Origin: BQOK01 sp048388525
Lineage (GTDB): Bacteria; Bacillota; Clostridia; Oscillospirales; Ruminococcaceae
NCBI RefSeq assembly: GCF_048388525.1
Contig: NZ_DBGCTQ010000053.1
Span: forward strand, 94,464-158,463
DNA: 64,000 bases
Reading direction: 5' to 3'
Shown here: positions 40,299-49,016 of the stretch, piece after piece
Layout of the letters: each line of letters opens with the position of its first letter
How positions within the stretch are numbered: the stretch's first letter is position 1
Translations under genes and position numbers: made by a program
The notes under the pieces: generated by a model
What the model was told of the DNA's origin: nothing
The model's database searches: none
Seen by the model: only the letters and a program-made list of their open reading frames with translations

Positions 40299-41141
40299 AT
40301 GAAAACAAAGCGTGAAACATCGCCGGGGCGTGTGATCGTGTTCCTGCTGCTGGTTTTCGGGGCGTTCACCATGGTCATCCCGTTTGTGTGGATGCTGGCG
40401 ACCTCGCTGAAGGAGGCAAAGCTGGTGTACGAGATCCCGCCGCGCTGGATCCCCGACCCGGTGGACTGGCACAACTATGTGGAGGTGTGGACCAAGTCGA
40501 ACCTGGTCACGGGCATCAAGAACAGCGTGATCGTGTCGGCGGGGGTGCTGTTTTTCGGGACGATCTCCTCCACCATGGCGGCGTTCTCGTTCGCCAAGCT
40601 GAATTTCCCGGGCAAAAAGCTCTGCTTCATGGCGCTGCTGTCCACCATGATGATCCCCTTTGTGGTGTTGCTGGTGCCGCAGTACATTCTGTACACCCGC
40701 GTTCACTGGATCAACACGCTGCTGCCGCTGATCGTGCCCGGGGCGCTGGGCAACGCGTCCATGATCTTTTTTTTGCGGCAGTACATGCAGGGGCTGCCCA
40801 CAGGGCTGATCGAGGCGGCGCGGATCGACGGGTGCGGCTACTTTAAAATTTATTGGCGCATCTTTATGCCCCTCGCAAAGCCCGCGGCGGTGAGCAACAT
40901 CATCATGATCTTTATGGCCACCTGGAACGATTACCTGGGGCCGGTGATCTTTGTGAACGACGCCAAAAAGCAGACGGTGCAGGTGGCCATTGCGATGCTG
41001 AATTCCTACCACGAGACCCAGACCGACATCCCGGTGATCATGGCGGCCGCCCTGATCGCGCTGCTGCCGGTGCTGATCCTGTTTATCGTGTGCCAAAAAT
41101 ATTTTGTGGAGTCCATGGCGCTTTCGGGCATCAAGGGCTGA
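40299..41141 (+). CDS. Sugar ABC transporter permease (MalG-like)
   Basis: This 280-residue partner permease has about six hydrophobic segments and EAA motif LIEAARIDGCGYFKIYWRIF. It ends KYFVESMALSGIKG, a typical MalG-family C-terminus that contacts the ATPase. Its start lies three bases after the previous stop. It is followed after 12 bases by the GH43-like gene, which shows that import and glycan breakdown are expressed together. Confidence 0.92.
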   Translation: MKTKRETSPGRVIVFLLLVFGAFTMVIPFVWMLATSLKEAKLVYEIPPRWIPDPVDWHNYVEVWTKSNLVTGIKNSVIVSAGVLFFGTISSTMAAFSFAKLNFPGKKLCFMALLSTMMIPFVVLLVPQYILYTRVHWINTLLPLIVPGALGNASMIFFLRQYMQGLPTGLIEAARIDGCGYFKIYWRIFMPLAKPAAVSNIIMIFMATWNDYLGPVIFVNDAKKQTVQVAIAMLNSYHETQTDIPVIMAAALIALLPVLILFIVCQKYFVESMALSGIKG

Positions 41142-41153
41142 GGAGAGAAAATC

Positions 41154-43337
41154 ATGCTGGCTGCCTACCAAAACCCCATTGCCAAAAAGGGCGACTTTGC
41201 CGACCCGTTCGCACTGCGCTGGAACGGCCGGTATTACCTTTACTGCACAAACCCGGACCTGCGGTGCTGGAGCTCGGCCGACCTTGTGAACTGGCGGCCG
41301 GAGGGACCTGTGATCGGGCCGGACACATTTCCCGGGCTGGTGCCCTTTGCACCGGAGGTGGTGTATTCGAACGGAAAGTTCTACCTGTACACCTCGCCCT
41401 CGGGGCTTGGGCACTATGTGCTGGAGAGCGAAAAGCCCACCGGCCCCTTTCGAAGGATCAGTGAAAACCTGGGGCACGCCATTGACGGCTCGGTGTTTAT
41501 TGACGACGACGGCAGGTGGTATTTTTACTGGGCCGGCGACGAGGGCATCTGGGGCTGCGAGATGAAAAGCCCCACCGAGTTTGGGGAGCCGGTGCTCACG
41601 GGAGCGTTTTTGCACGGCTGGACGGAAGGGCCGCTGGTGCGCCGGCAAGGGGACATTTATTACATGACCTACACCGGAAACCACTACCTGAGCAGCGGTT
41701 ACCGGATCCAGACCGCCTGGAGCCGGGACCCCCTGCGGGGCTACACGGACGACGCCTGCAACCCGGCGGTGGTGTGCACGGGCGGGGGCGTGACCGGCCT
41801 GGGGCACAGCAGCACCGTGCTGGGGCCGGACCTGGTGTCGCATTACATGCTGTACCACAACCTGAACCCGGACGCATCCCGCGAATTGGATCTTGACCGC
41901 CAGCTGTGGTATGGGCGCGCCACCCAGGTGCTGGGGCCCACCGTGACGCCGCAGCCCGCGCCGGGCCTGCCGGACGCCGCGTTCCCCCCGATGGAAGATG
42001 TGCCCGCGCTGGAATGGGGATACTCGGGTGAGCCCTGGCGGCGGGAGGACGAACTGTTTTACAGCGCCGGCGCGTTTGAGGCCAGGAGCACAGAGGCTTT
42101 TGGCCCCTGCCTGACCGCGGAATTTCACCTGGCCCTGCCCGGGCCGGAAAAAGGCGGCCGGGGCATTGCCCTGGAAGCAGAGGGAGGAGCCCGCCGGTAT
42201 GAGCTTGCTTTTTTGCGGCGGGAGCACTGTGTGCGGCTGCAAAAAACGGGCGCCGGGGGCACAGAGGTCTTGAAAGAGGCCGCGCTGCCGGCGGATCATT
42301 GCTTTGAGGCGCCGCACTGCCTGCGGGTGGAGCTGGCCCCGAAGGGGCTGACCCTGTGGGTGGACGACCGGCGCCAGCTTGCGGCGGAGCTTGAAGAAAG
42401 CGGGGCGGCGTTCCGGGTGGGATACTTTTCCCGAGGGGGGGCGCTGGGGTGCGGGTACACCGCCGTGACCGCGTCCACCCGCGAGACCGCGCGCCGGACG
42501 GCAAGGATCCCGGCGGGATGCGCCTTTGCGCCGGTGTTCGGCTGCGAGGGCGGCTTGCCCGGGCCGGACGGCAGCGTGCTGCTGCGGGAGGGCGAGACGG
42601 CGGGCTATACCCTGTGGGCCGCCCAGGCGGGCGAATATGAGCTGTGTGTGACGGGCGGCGGGGAGGAGCCGCCAGGCGGCCTGGAAGCGGCCCTGGACGG
42701 AAAAGCCCTGGAGCCAGCCGTGTTCCGGGACACGCTTTTGCGCTTGAAGGTGTTTTTGGAGCGGGGCGAGCACCGGCTGGAGCTGACCGGCGCGCGGGGC
42801 GGGATGCGCCTTGCGCGGCTGGAAACGCGGCCGATGGCAAAGGGGTTTTTGCCGCCCTGTGCACAGCCCGCCCTAAAGGCGGGGCCCTGCGGCAAGAGCC
42901 TGTGGGGAGAGGAGGCCGCCGGCGATTACGCGGTGTGCGCCGAACTGAAGATTAAAAGGGAGGCTGCGGACGGGCGGGCGGGGCTTTTGCTGCGCGCCAC
43001 ACAGCCCGCGGAGGGCGGCGAGGGGGCCGACCCGGTGCTGGGCATCGACTTTTTTGTGGGATATTCGGTGCAGTTTACCGGCACGGAGTGCCTGATCGCG
43101 CGCCATCAATACGACCGCAGAATCCTTGCGGCCTGCCCGTACGGGCTGGCGGAGGACCGCTGGTTTGCGCTGCGGGCCGAGGTGCGGGGCGGCACCATCG
43201 CCGTGTTTGCAGAGGGCGGCGCCGCGCCGCTGCTCACCGCACAGGACGCCTGCCCGCTCACGCACGGGCAATACGGCCTTTGGGCCGAAAACGCGCGGGC
43301 CGCCGCGCGGAACATCTGCGTTACAGAATTTGAATGA
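41154..43337 (+). CDS. GH43-family glycoside hydrolase with C-terminal beta-sandwich region
   Basis: The 727-residue enzyme has an N-terminal five-bladed propeller (about 1-300) of glycoside hydrolase family 43. It carries the three catalytic carboxylates: D17 in GDFADPFALRWNGRYYLY, D111 in HAIDGSVFIDDDG and E158 in WTEGPLVRRQGDIYYMTY. The remaining ~420 residues are compositionally different and probably contain a GH43-associated beta sandwich, possibly followed by a concanavalin-like domain. No signal peptide is present, so it should act in the cytosol on imported oligosaccharides. Arabinofuranosidase or xylosidase activity is plausible from the operon. The length is above average for GH43. 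Confidence 0.85.
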   Translation: MLAAYQNPIAKKGDFADPFALRWNGRYYLYCTNPDLRCWSSADLVNWRPEGPVIGPDTFPGLVPFAPEVVYSNGKFYLYTSPSGLGHYVLESEKPTGPFRRISENLGHAIDGSVFIDDDGRWYFYWAGDEGIWGCEMKSPTEFGEPVLTGAFLHGWTEGPLVRRQGDIYYMTYTGNHYLSSGYRIQTAWSRDPLRGYTDDACNPAVVCTGGGVTGLGHSSTVLGPDLVSHYMLYHNLNPDASRELDLDRQLWYGRATQVLGPTVTPQPAPGLPDAAFPPMEDVPALEWGYSGEPWRREDELFYSAGAFEARSTEAFGPCLTAEFHLALPGPEKGGRGIALEAEGGARRYELAFLRREHCVRLQKTGAGGTEVLKEAALPADHCFEAPHCLRVELAPKGLTLWVDDRRQLAAELEESGAAFRVGYFSRGGALGCGYTAVTASTRETARRTARIPAGCAFAPVFGCEGGLPGPDGSVLLREGETAGYTLWAAQAGEYELCVTGGGEEPPGGLEAALDGKALEPAVFRDTLLRLKVFLERGEHRLELTGARGGMRLARLETRPMAKGFLPPCAQPALKAGPCGKSLWGEEAAGDYAVCAELKIKREAADGRAGLLLRATQPAEGGEGADPVLGIDFFVGYSVQFTGTECLIARHQYDRRILAACPYGLAEDRWFALRAEVRGGTIAVFAEGGAAPLLTAQDACPLTHGQYGLWAENARAAARNICVTEFE

Positions 43338-43352
43338 AAAGGAGAGCAAGGC

Positions 43353-45356
43353 ATGAAACGTACATTCGCCCTGATCGCGACGGCCTTTTTTGCGCTGTGC
43401 GTCCCCTTTTGCGCCGCATTTGCGGACGACGCAGAGGGGACCACGATCTATGGGGACGCGGGGACCCCGCACTGCTTTTACGAGCGCATGGTACAGCTGC
43501 CGGACGGCACCCTGCTTGCCACCTGGCTGCGGGAGTTCCCGGTGAATTCCGGCTGGGCCGGGATGCAGGCGCCGCAGTTTTTTGCCAGCACGGACGAGGG
43601 CAGGACCTGGAGCCTGCGCAGTGAGATCACGCCGGAAAACGACGGCATCTCGCGGGATAAGCTGGGCATGCCGGGGCTGTTTGTGCTGCCGCAGCAGCTG
43701 GGAGAATACCCGGCGGGAACGATCCTTTACGCCGTGTCGGACTGGGACACCGAAAACGAGTACACCATTCACATCTGGCGCAGCACGGACAAGGGCGCCA
43801 CCTGGCAGCTGCACAGCCAGCTTGCCCCGCGCGCTGGCCGCTCGACCTGGGAGCCGGAGTTTGCCGTGAGCGCGGACGGGCGGCTGGTGTGCTATTATTC
43901 CGATGAGCGGCAGACCGGGTATGACCAGTGCATCGCCTACGAGGTGAGCGCGGACGGCGGCGTGAGCTGGGGCGGCTACACGATCGTTGCGGGCGAATAC
44001 GAGGAGGGCTGGGTGCCGGGTGTGAGCGAGGGCAACTGGCGGCCGGGCATGCCGCGGGTGCAAAAGCTCCGGGACGGCAGCTACCTGATGGCGCACGAAA
44101 ACATCAACGCCAGCCCCAACGGGGCCGTGACCCTGCGCCGGTCTGCGGACGGGCTTAGCTGGGGCGATGCGCTGGAGCTGGGCAGCCTGGTGAGCACCGG
44201 GGCGGAGACCGCGTTCCAGTGCCCCACCCTGGCCCTGGTGGACGACGGAAGCCCCTATGGCCGGCTGTTTTTGCGCGGCATGAATGACAGCTGCTCGCCC
44301 AGCCTTTGCTTTACCAGCACGGACAACGGATATACCTGGAGCCTGATCGACGCCCCGCTCACCGCGGTGCGCAACGAGAGCCGGGGCAGCAGCTGGAGCG
44401 GCACGTTTATCGCCTCCGGAACCAAGCTGATGGAGCTGAACAACTATTATAACGGCCAGTACAACGAGATCCGCTTCGGCACTGGAAGGCTGTACGGCGA
44501 CCAGCTGATCGTTTCGGGCGCGGACTACAAGCTGGTGAACACCGCGTCCGGCCTTTGCATGGACGACCCTGCCGGCTCGATGGAGCAGGGCACCCAGATG
44601 ATCCTGTGGACCGACAATTCCCTGAAGACCCAAAGCTGGCATTTGGAGGAGGACGCGGGGGCCTACAAGCTGCGCTGCAATTACAGCGGCCTTGCGCTGG
44701 ACAACAAGGAGGGCTCTGATCAGCCGGGCGCGGTGGTGCGCCAGTGGGAGGACAACGGCGCGCCGGCCCAGCGCTGGGCGCTGGAAGCCTGCGAGGGCGG
44801 CGCGTTCCGGATCAAAAATCTGCACGGAGGGCTGTACATCGACGTGGAGAGCGGGCAGGAGCCGTTGCACGCGCCGCTGGTGCAGCTGCCCAAAAGCGAC
44901 AGCGCCACACAGAAATGGCGGCTGGAGCGCATTTATGAGATCGTGCGGCTGGGCTCGTATAATATTTCGGGGACCTTTGTGCGGCACGCGGCGGACGGAA
45001 CGGTGCGCATTGACAGCGAGTTCACCGCGCAGCCGCTGAAGGACTCGGAATGGCGGGCCGTTCCCGGCCTTGCCGACAGCGGGTGCGTGAGTTTTGAATC
45101 GGTCAACCGGCCCGGGTACTACCTGCGCCACCGGGACGGCAGGCTGACGCTCTCGCAGGACGACGGCACCGATTTGATGCATGGCGACGCGACCTGGAAA
45201 CGCGTGCCGGGCCTTGCGGACGCCGGCTGTGTATCCCTTGAGTCGTACAACATTTCCGGCAACTATATCCGGCACCGGGACGGGGTACTGTACATCACCC
45301 CGATCGCCTCGGAGCTGGACCGGGCGGACGCCACGTTCCGGCAGATCAAACAGTAA
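43353..45356 (+). CDS. Secreted GH93/sialidase-fold protein with ricin-type and CBM42 (AbfB) domains
   Basis: The 667-residue protein has a signal peptide (residues 1-24, FALIATAFFALCVPFCAAFA). Next is a six-bladed BNR/sialidase-fold propeller (about 30-385; ASTDEGRTWSLRSEI, WRSTDKGATWQLHS, TSTDNGYTWSLID). A ricin B-type trefoil follows at about 392-525 with three QxW-like repeats (TQSWHLE, AQRWALE, TQKWRLE). The C-terminal 140 residues match AbfB/CBM42, the arabinofuranose-binding domain (YNISGTFVRHAADGT; YLRHRDGRLTLSQDDG). GH93 exo-arabinanase activity is the best guess from fold plus CBM42. It is the only clearly exported enzyme in the operon. Confidence 0.83.
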   Translation: MKRTFALIATAFFALCVPFCAAFADDAEGTTIYGDAGTPHCFYERMVQLPDGTLLATWLREFPVNSGWAGMQAPQFFASTDEGRTWSLRSEITPENDGISRDKLGMPGLFVLPQQLGEYPAGTILYAVSDWDTENEYTIHIWRSTDKGATWQLHSQLAPRAGRSTWEPEFAVSADGRLVCYYSDERQTGYDQCIAYEVSADGGVSWGGYTIVAGEYEEGWVPGVSEGNWRPGMPRVQKLRDGSYLMAHENINASPNGAVTLRRSADGLSWGDALELGSLVSTGAETAFQCPTLALVDDGSPYGRLFLRGMNDSCSPSLCFTSTDNGYTWSLIDAPLTAVRNESRGSSWSGTFIASGTKLMELNNYYNGQYNEIRFGTGRLYGDQLIVSGADYKLVNTASGLCMDDPAGSMEQGTQMILWTDNSLKTQSWHLEEDAGAYKLRCNYSGLALDNKEGSDQPGAVVRQWEDNGAPAQRWALEACEGGAFRIKNLHGGLYIDVESGQEPLHAPLVQLPKSDSATQKWRLERIYEIVRLGSYNISGTFVRHAADGTVRIDSEFTAQPLKDSEWRAVPGLADSGCVSFESVNRPGYYLRHRDGRLTLSQDDGTDLMHGDATWKRVPGLADAGCVSLESYNISGNYIRHRDGVLYITPIASELDRADATFRQIKQ

Positions 45357-45371
45357 ATCGGGGAGGCCTTT

Positions 45372-47105
45372 ATGGATGAAGTGATAAGAGGGGAGTATCC
45401 GCGCCCGCAATTCGTGCGTGCGGACTGGATGCCCCTGAACGGCGAGTGGGAGTTTTCCTTTGAGGAGGAGCGCTACGACCGGAAGATCCTGGTCCCGTTC
45501 GCTTATGAAACGCCGCTTTCCGGGATCGGGGAGAGGGAGTTCCATGACACGGTGTGGTACCGCAGGACCTTTGAGGTGCCGGCGGACTGGGAAGGAAAAC
45601 GGGTGCTGCTGCACCTGGGCGCGGTGGATTACGAGTGCGACGTTTGGGTGAACGGCGGCCATGCGGCGCATCACGTGGGGGGGCAGCTGGGCTTTTCGGC
45701 GGATATCACCGGGCAGCTGCGCCCGGGAAAGAACACCCTGCGCGTTTGCGCAAGGGACGACCACAGCGCGCTGGACATCCCCCGCGGCAAGCAGTTCTGG
45801 AAAGAAACATCCGAGAGCATTTTTTACACGGCCACCACGGGGATCTGGCAGAGCGTGTGGCTGGAGCCCGTGAGCGGCACGCATATCGGCGAGGTGCGCA
45901 TCACGCCGCTGTACGACGAAAAAGCGGTGCGCTTTGAGTACCGGCTGGCCGGCGACGCCCAGGGCGCCGAGCTGTGGGCGGAGATCTCGTTTGAGGGCCG
46001 CCGCGCCGCGGGCGCGGCGGTGCGCGCGCAGAGCCCGCAGGGCGCGTTTTCCGTCTCGCTGGAGGAGACGGCGCTGGGCGTTTGGAATGCGGGCGAAGAG
46101 CTTGTGTGGACGCCGGAAACGCCGCGCCTTTTTGACGTTGTGTTCCGGCTGGAGCGCGGCGGCGAGGTGCTGGACGAGGCCCGCTCGTACTTTGGAATGC
46201 GCAAGGTATCGGTGGAGAACGGGCGTTTTTTGCTGAATAACCGCCCCTATTACCAGCGCCTTTTGCTGGATCAGGGCTATTGGCCGGGCGGCGGGCTGAC
46301 CGCGCCCAGCGACGAGGCCTTTGTGACCGACATCCGGCTGGCAAAGGCCATGGGCTTCAACGGCGTGCGAAAGCACCAGAAGGTGGAGGACCCGCGCTTT
46401 TTATACCACGCGGACCGGATGGGCCTGCTGGTGTGGGGCGAGATCGGGTCCGGCTACACCTACTCGAACCGGCTTGCCGGCCGGTTGATGGAGGAGTGGG
46501 TGCAGGCCGTGCAGCGGGACTACAATCACCCCTGCATTGTGGTGTGGACGCCGCTGAATGAATCCTGGGGGGTGCAGGAGATCGCCCACGCGCCGCGCCA
46601 GCAGGAATTTTGCCGGGCCATGACCGCCATGACGAAGGCCCTGGACGCCACCCGCCCGGTGAGCGACAACGACGGCTGGGAGCATGTGGGCGGCGATCTG
46701 GCGACCATTCACGACTACGAGGCGCGGGAAGATGTGCTTGCGGCGCGCTATGCCTCGGCACAGGCGGCGCTTGCCAGCCGGCCGGCGGGGCGCGGGCTTT
46801 ATGTGGAAGGCAGCGGGTATGGGGGCGAGCCGATCCTTGTGAGCGAGTTCGGGGGTATTTCGTTTGCCATGTGCGGAGAGACGGGCTGGGGATATTCCAG
46901 CGCACGGGACGAAGAGGACTTTTTGCGGCGGTATGAGGCCGTGATTTGCCCAATGCTGAAATCCCCCTGTGTGCAGGGCTTTTGCTACACCCAGCTCACG
47001 GACGTGGAGCAGGAGATCAACGGCCTGCTGACCTACGACCGGCAGCCGAAGGCCGACCCCGAAAAGATCCGCCGGATCACCTGCGGGGAGAGCGGAGGAA
47101 GATAG
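45372..47105 (+). CDS. Glycoside hydrolase family 2 enzyme
   Basis: This 577-residue GH2 protein has the usual three-part N-terminal region: a jelly roll starting NGEWEFSFEEERYDRKILVP, an immunoglobulin-like domain, then a TIM barrel. The barrel carries the general acid E397 in TPLNESWGVQE and the nucleophile E492 in LVSEFGGISF. It has no signal peptide and is shorter than LacZ, similar to small beta-glucuronidase/galactosidase-like members. Its sugar specificity is not predictable here. In this operon it would process cytosolic arabinan- or pectin-derived oligosaccharides. It is the last gene of the operon; no terminator is evident before the next promoter. Confidence 0.88.
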   Translation: MDEVIRGEYPRPQFVRADWMPLNGEWEFSFEEERYDRKILVPFAYETPLSGIGEREFHDTVWYRRTFEVPADWEGKRVLLHLGAVDYECDVWVNGGHAAHHVGGQLGFSADITGQLRPGKNTLRVCARDDHSALDIPRGKQFWKETSESIFYTATTGIWQSVWLEPVSGTHIGEVRITPLYDEKAVRFEYRLAGDAQGAELWAEISFEGRRAAGAAVRAQSPQGAFSVSLEETALGVWNAGEELVWTPETPRLFDVVFRLERGGEVLDEARSYFGMRKVSVENGRFLLNNRPYYQRLLLDQGYWPGGGLTAPSDEAFVTDIRLAKAMGFNGVRKHQKVEDPRFLYHADRMGLLVWGEIGSGYTYSNRLAGRLMEEWVQAVQRDYNHPCIVVWTPLNESWGVQEIAHAPRQQEFCRAMTAMTKALDATRPVSDNDGWEHVGGDLATIHDYEAREDVLAARYASAQAALASRPAGRGLYVEGSGYGGEPILVSEFGGISFAMCGETGWGYSSARDEEDFLRRYEAVICPMLKSPCVQGFCYTQLTDVEQEINGLLTYDRQPKADPEKIRRITCGESGGR

Positions 47106-47180
47106 GCCGTGGAAAAGGGAGTGAAACGGCGCATCCAATGACGCCCTGAAAGAAAAGTGTTTGCACAAAGCGCTCGCCTC

Positions 47181-47209
47181 TTTTGAGGACGGGCGTTTTG
47201 TGCTATAAT
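47181..47209 (+). promoter_or_regulatory. Promoter of the XpaC-like gene
   Basis: TTTTGA (47181-47186) and TATAAT (47204-47209) have a 17-base spacer. Confidence 0.6.
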
Positions 47210-47272
47210 AAAAACAATAAAGGGATGAAAAAGCGGCGCCTGTGGCGCAGGGCAAGGGGAGGGGAAAAGGGC

Positions 47273-47932
47273 ATGAAACGCTGGCAGTTTTGGACCGGGG
47301 CGGGCGTGTGTTTTGTTCTGGCGGCGGTGCTGGCGGCCTGGCCCGCCTGGGGACAGGCGAAGAGGGGAGCCCTGGCGCTGGCCGCGCTGGCTGCGGCGCT
47401 GTGCGCCATGGGCTTGGCGGTGCGAGCGCTGGCTTTTGGGCGGCAGACGCTGGCCTTTGAGGAGCTGCGTCCCCCGCCGCACCGGCCGCGCGCGCCGGGG
47501 CAGACGCCCCCGCCCCCGGCGATGCCCCGCGCCCTGCCGCTGGAGGAGCAGTGCCTGGGCAGCCTGCGGGGCGCCGTGCACGCGCTGGGGGCTTTGGCGC
47601 CCGTGTTTGAGGCGCCGCCCATGCTGGGCTGGCAGTTCCAGCGGATGCGGCTGGCCCTGAACCGGGTGCTGGCGGCGGCGGAGGCGGGCAAGGCGCGGCA
47701 GACCGCGGACTTTGCGGTGCAGTACCTGCCCAGCGCCATGCAGTACCTGACGGCCTGCGAGGCCGAGGGCTGCCCGGAAAACGCGCAGGACACCCTGACA
47801 AAGCTGGCCCTGGCCTGCGAAAAGCAGGAGGATGCCCTTGCGGCCGGGCGATACGTGACCTTTGAGGAGGAGTACGCGGGGCTGCGCGCCGCGCTGGAAC
47901 AGGCGCATTTTTGCTGGGATACAAAAAAGTGA
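47273..47932 (+). CDS. XpaC-like membrane-anchored helical protein
   Basis: The 219-residue product has two hydrophobic segments near the N-terminus (about 5-22 and 29-50), a Pro-rich linker (RPPPHRPRAPGQTPPPPAMP) and an all-helical C-terminal domain. Within it, ADFAVQYLPSAMQYLTAC recalls the YYLPTTLKLL motif of XpaC/5-bromo-4-chloroindolyl phosphate hydrolysis proteins, whose function is not known. These are often found with TelA-like proteins, but none is here. ATG 47273 has GAGGGGAAAAGG; an upstream ATG (47225) is too close to the predicted transcript start. The gene stands alone with its own promoter and terminator. Confidence 0.62.
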   Translation: MKRWQFWTGAGVCFVLAAVLAAWPAWGQAKRGALALAALAAALCAMGLAVRALAFGRQTLAFEELRPPPHRPRAPGQTPPPPAMPRALPLEEQCLGSLRGAVHALGALAPVFEAPPMLGWQFQRMRLALNRVLAAAEAGKARQTADFAVQYLPSAMQYLTACEAEGCPENAQDTLTKLALACEKQEDALAAGRYVTFEEEYAGLRAALEQAHFCWDTKK

Positions 47933-47937
47933 CAAAA

Positions 47938-47990
47938 GCCGGGCCGGGCTTGCGGGGCGTTTTGCCTTTGCTGCTCCGGCCCGGCGTTTT
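47938..47990 (+). terminator. Terminator of the XpaC-like gene
   Basis: GCCGGGCCGG (47938-47947) pairs with CCGGCCCGGC (47976-47985) and runs into GTTTTT. Confidence 0.75.
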
Positions 47991-48005
47991 TGGCCCTTTG
48001 GGATA

Positions 48006-48035
48006 CAAAAAAGCGCCGCCCCCGGGCGGGGCGGC
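48006..48035 (-). terminator. Terminator of the HIBADH-like gene
   Basis: On the minus strand a GCGCCGCCCC/GGGGCGGCGC stem is followed by TTTTTT (the plus strand has AAAAAA at 48007-48012). Confidence 0.82.
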
Positions 48036-48068
48036 GCAAATTCCAAAAACAAAGCGTAATTTTTGGCT

Positions 48069-48941
48069 TTAGGATTGCTCGCGGTAGAACCTGATAAGGG
48101 CCTGGGTGCCGTCGTTCTCGCCGCCCGCGGCGGCGAACCGCTCGTACAGGGCCAGGACGCTTTCCAGCATTTCCAGCTGCACGCCCCGGCTGGCGGTCTC
48201 GTCGTGGATGATCTTCATGTCCTTGATGAAGTGCTTTACAAAAAAGCCGGGGGCGAAATCGCCCGCGAGGGCCCGGGGAGCCATGTTGGCGATCTGCCAG
48301 CTGCCGGCGGCCCCGCCGCCGATGGCATCCAGCATTTTTTGCGGGTCCAGGCCCGCCTTTTCGGCGTAAAGGATGGCCTCGGTGTAGGCAGCGGTGGCCC
48401 CGGCCACCGCGATCTGGTTGGCCGCCTTGGTGTGCTGGCCGCAGCCCGCCGGGCCCATGAGCAGGATGTTTTTGCCCATTTTTTGCAGGAGGGGCAGAAC
48501 TTTTTCGAAGGCCGGCCCGTCGCCGCCCGCCATGATGGAGAGGGTGGCCTCCCGCGCGCCCTTGTCGCCGCCGGAGACCGGGGCGTCCAGCACCGCAATG
48601 CCCTTTTCGGCGCCCAGCGCGTACAGCGTTTGAGCCAGGGTGGGGCTGGAGGTGGTCATGTCCACCGCCACTGCGCCGGGCTTTGCGCTTTCCAGAATGC
48701 CGCCGGGAGCGCAAAAGACCTCCTCGACGTCTTTGGGATAGCCCACCATCACAAAAATGAAATCGGCGCCGGCCACCGCCTCGGCGATGGTGCGGCAGGC
48801 GGTGAAACCAAACTGCGGGGCCTGGGCCTCGACCTTTTCGTAGTGATGGCCATAGGCCTTTACCGGGTACCCGGCCCTGACCAGATGGCCCGCCTGCTGG
48901 GCACCCATGACGCCGGTGCCGATCCATGCTACCTGTTCCAT
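48069..48941 (-). CDS. 3-hydroxyisobutyrate/tartronate-semialdehyde reductase-family dehydrogenase
   Basis: This 290-residue beta-hydroxyacid dehydrogenase shows the NAD(P) motif WIGTGVMGAQQAGHLVRAGY at the N-terminus and the family substrate-binding VLDAPVSGGDKGAREATLSI (about residues 117-136). The catalytic Lys region is GCGQHTKAANQIAVAG, at about residue 170. The acid could be hydroxyisobutyrate, tartronate semialdehyde or a sugar acid; nothing nearby decides. ATG 48941 is chosen by AAAGGAGTG upstream; a longer frame to 49013 lacks support. MATE-family gene 49017-50417 precedes it on the same strand. Confidence 0.87.
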   Translation of the reverse strand: MEQVAWIGTGVMGAQQAGHLVRAGYPVKAYGHHYEKVEAQAPQFGFTACRTIAEAVAGADFIFVMVGYPKDVEEVFCAPGGILESAKPGAVAVDMTTSSPTLAQTLYALGAEKGIAVLDAPVSGGDKGAREATLSIMAGGDGPAFEKVLPLLQKMGKNILLMGPAGCGQHTKAANQIAVAGATAAYTEAILYAEKAGLDPQKMLDAIGGGAAGSWQIANMAPRALAGDFAPGFFVKHFIKDMKIIHDETASRGVQLEMLESVLALYERFAAAGGENDGTQALIRFYREQS

Positions 48942-49016
48942 GCTGCAACACTCCTTTGATCGTTTGTTTAATTGGTTGGAATTCCGCGCCCCGGACCGCT
49001 GGGAGGCGGGCATATG

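Noticed and set aside
37740..42773. A 1677-residue open frame on the minus strand across the arabinan-type operon
   Set aside because: It is a GC-bias shadow of the binding-protein, permease and GH43 genes, which have RBSs and family motifs. The antisense product is Gly/His/Arg-rich without domains.
42873..46376. A 1167-residue minus-strand frame
   Set aside because: It is antisense to the GH93-like and GH2 genes, with no RBS or recognisable domain.
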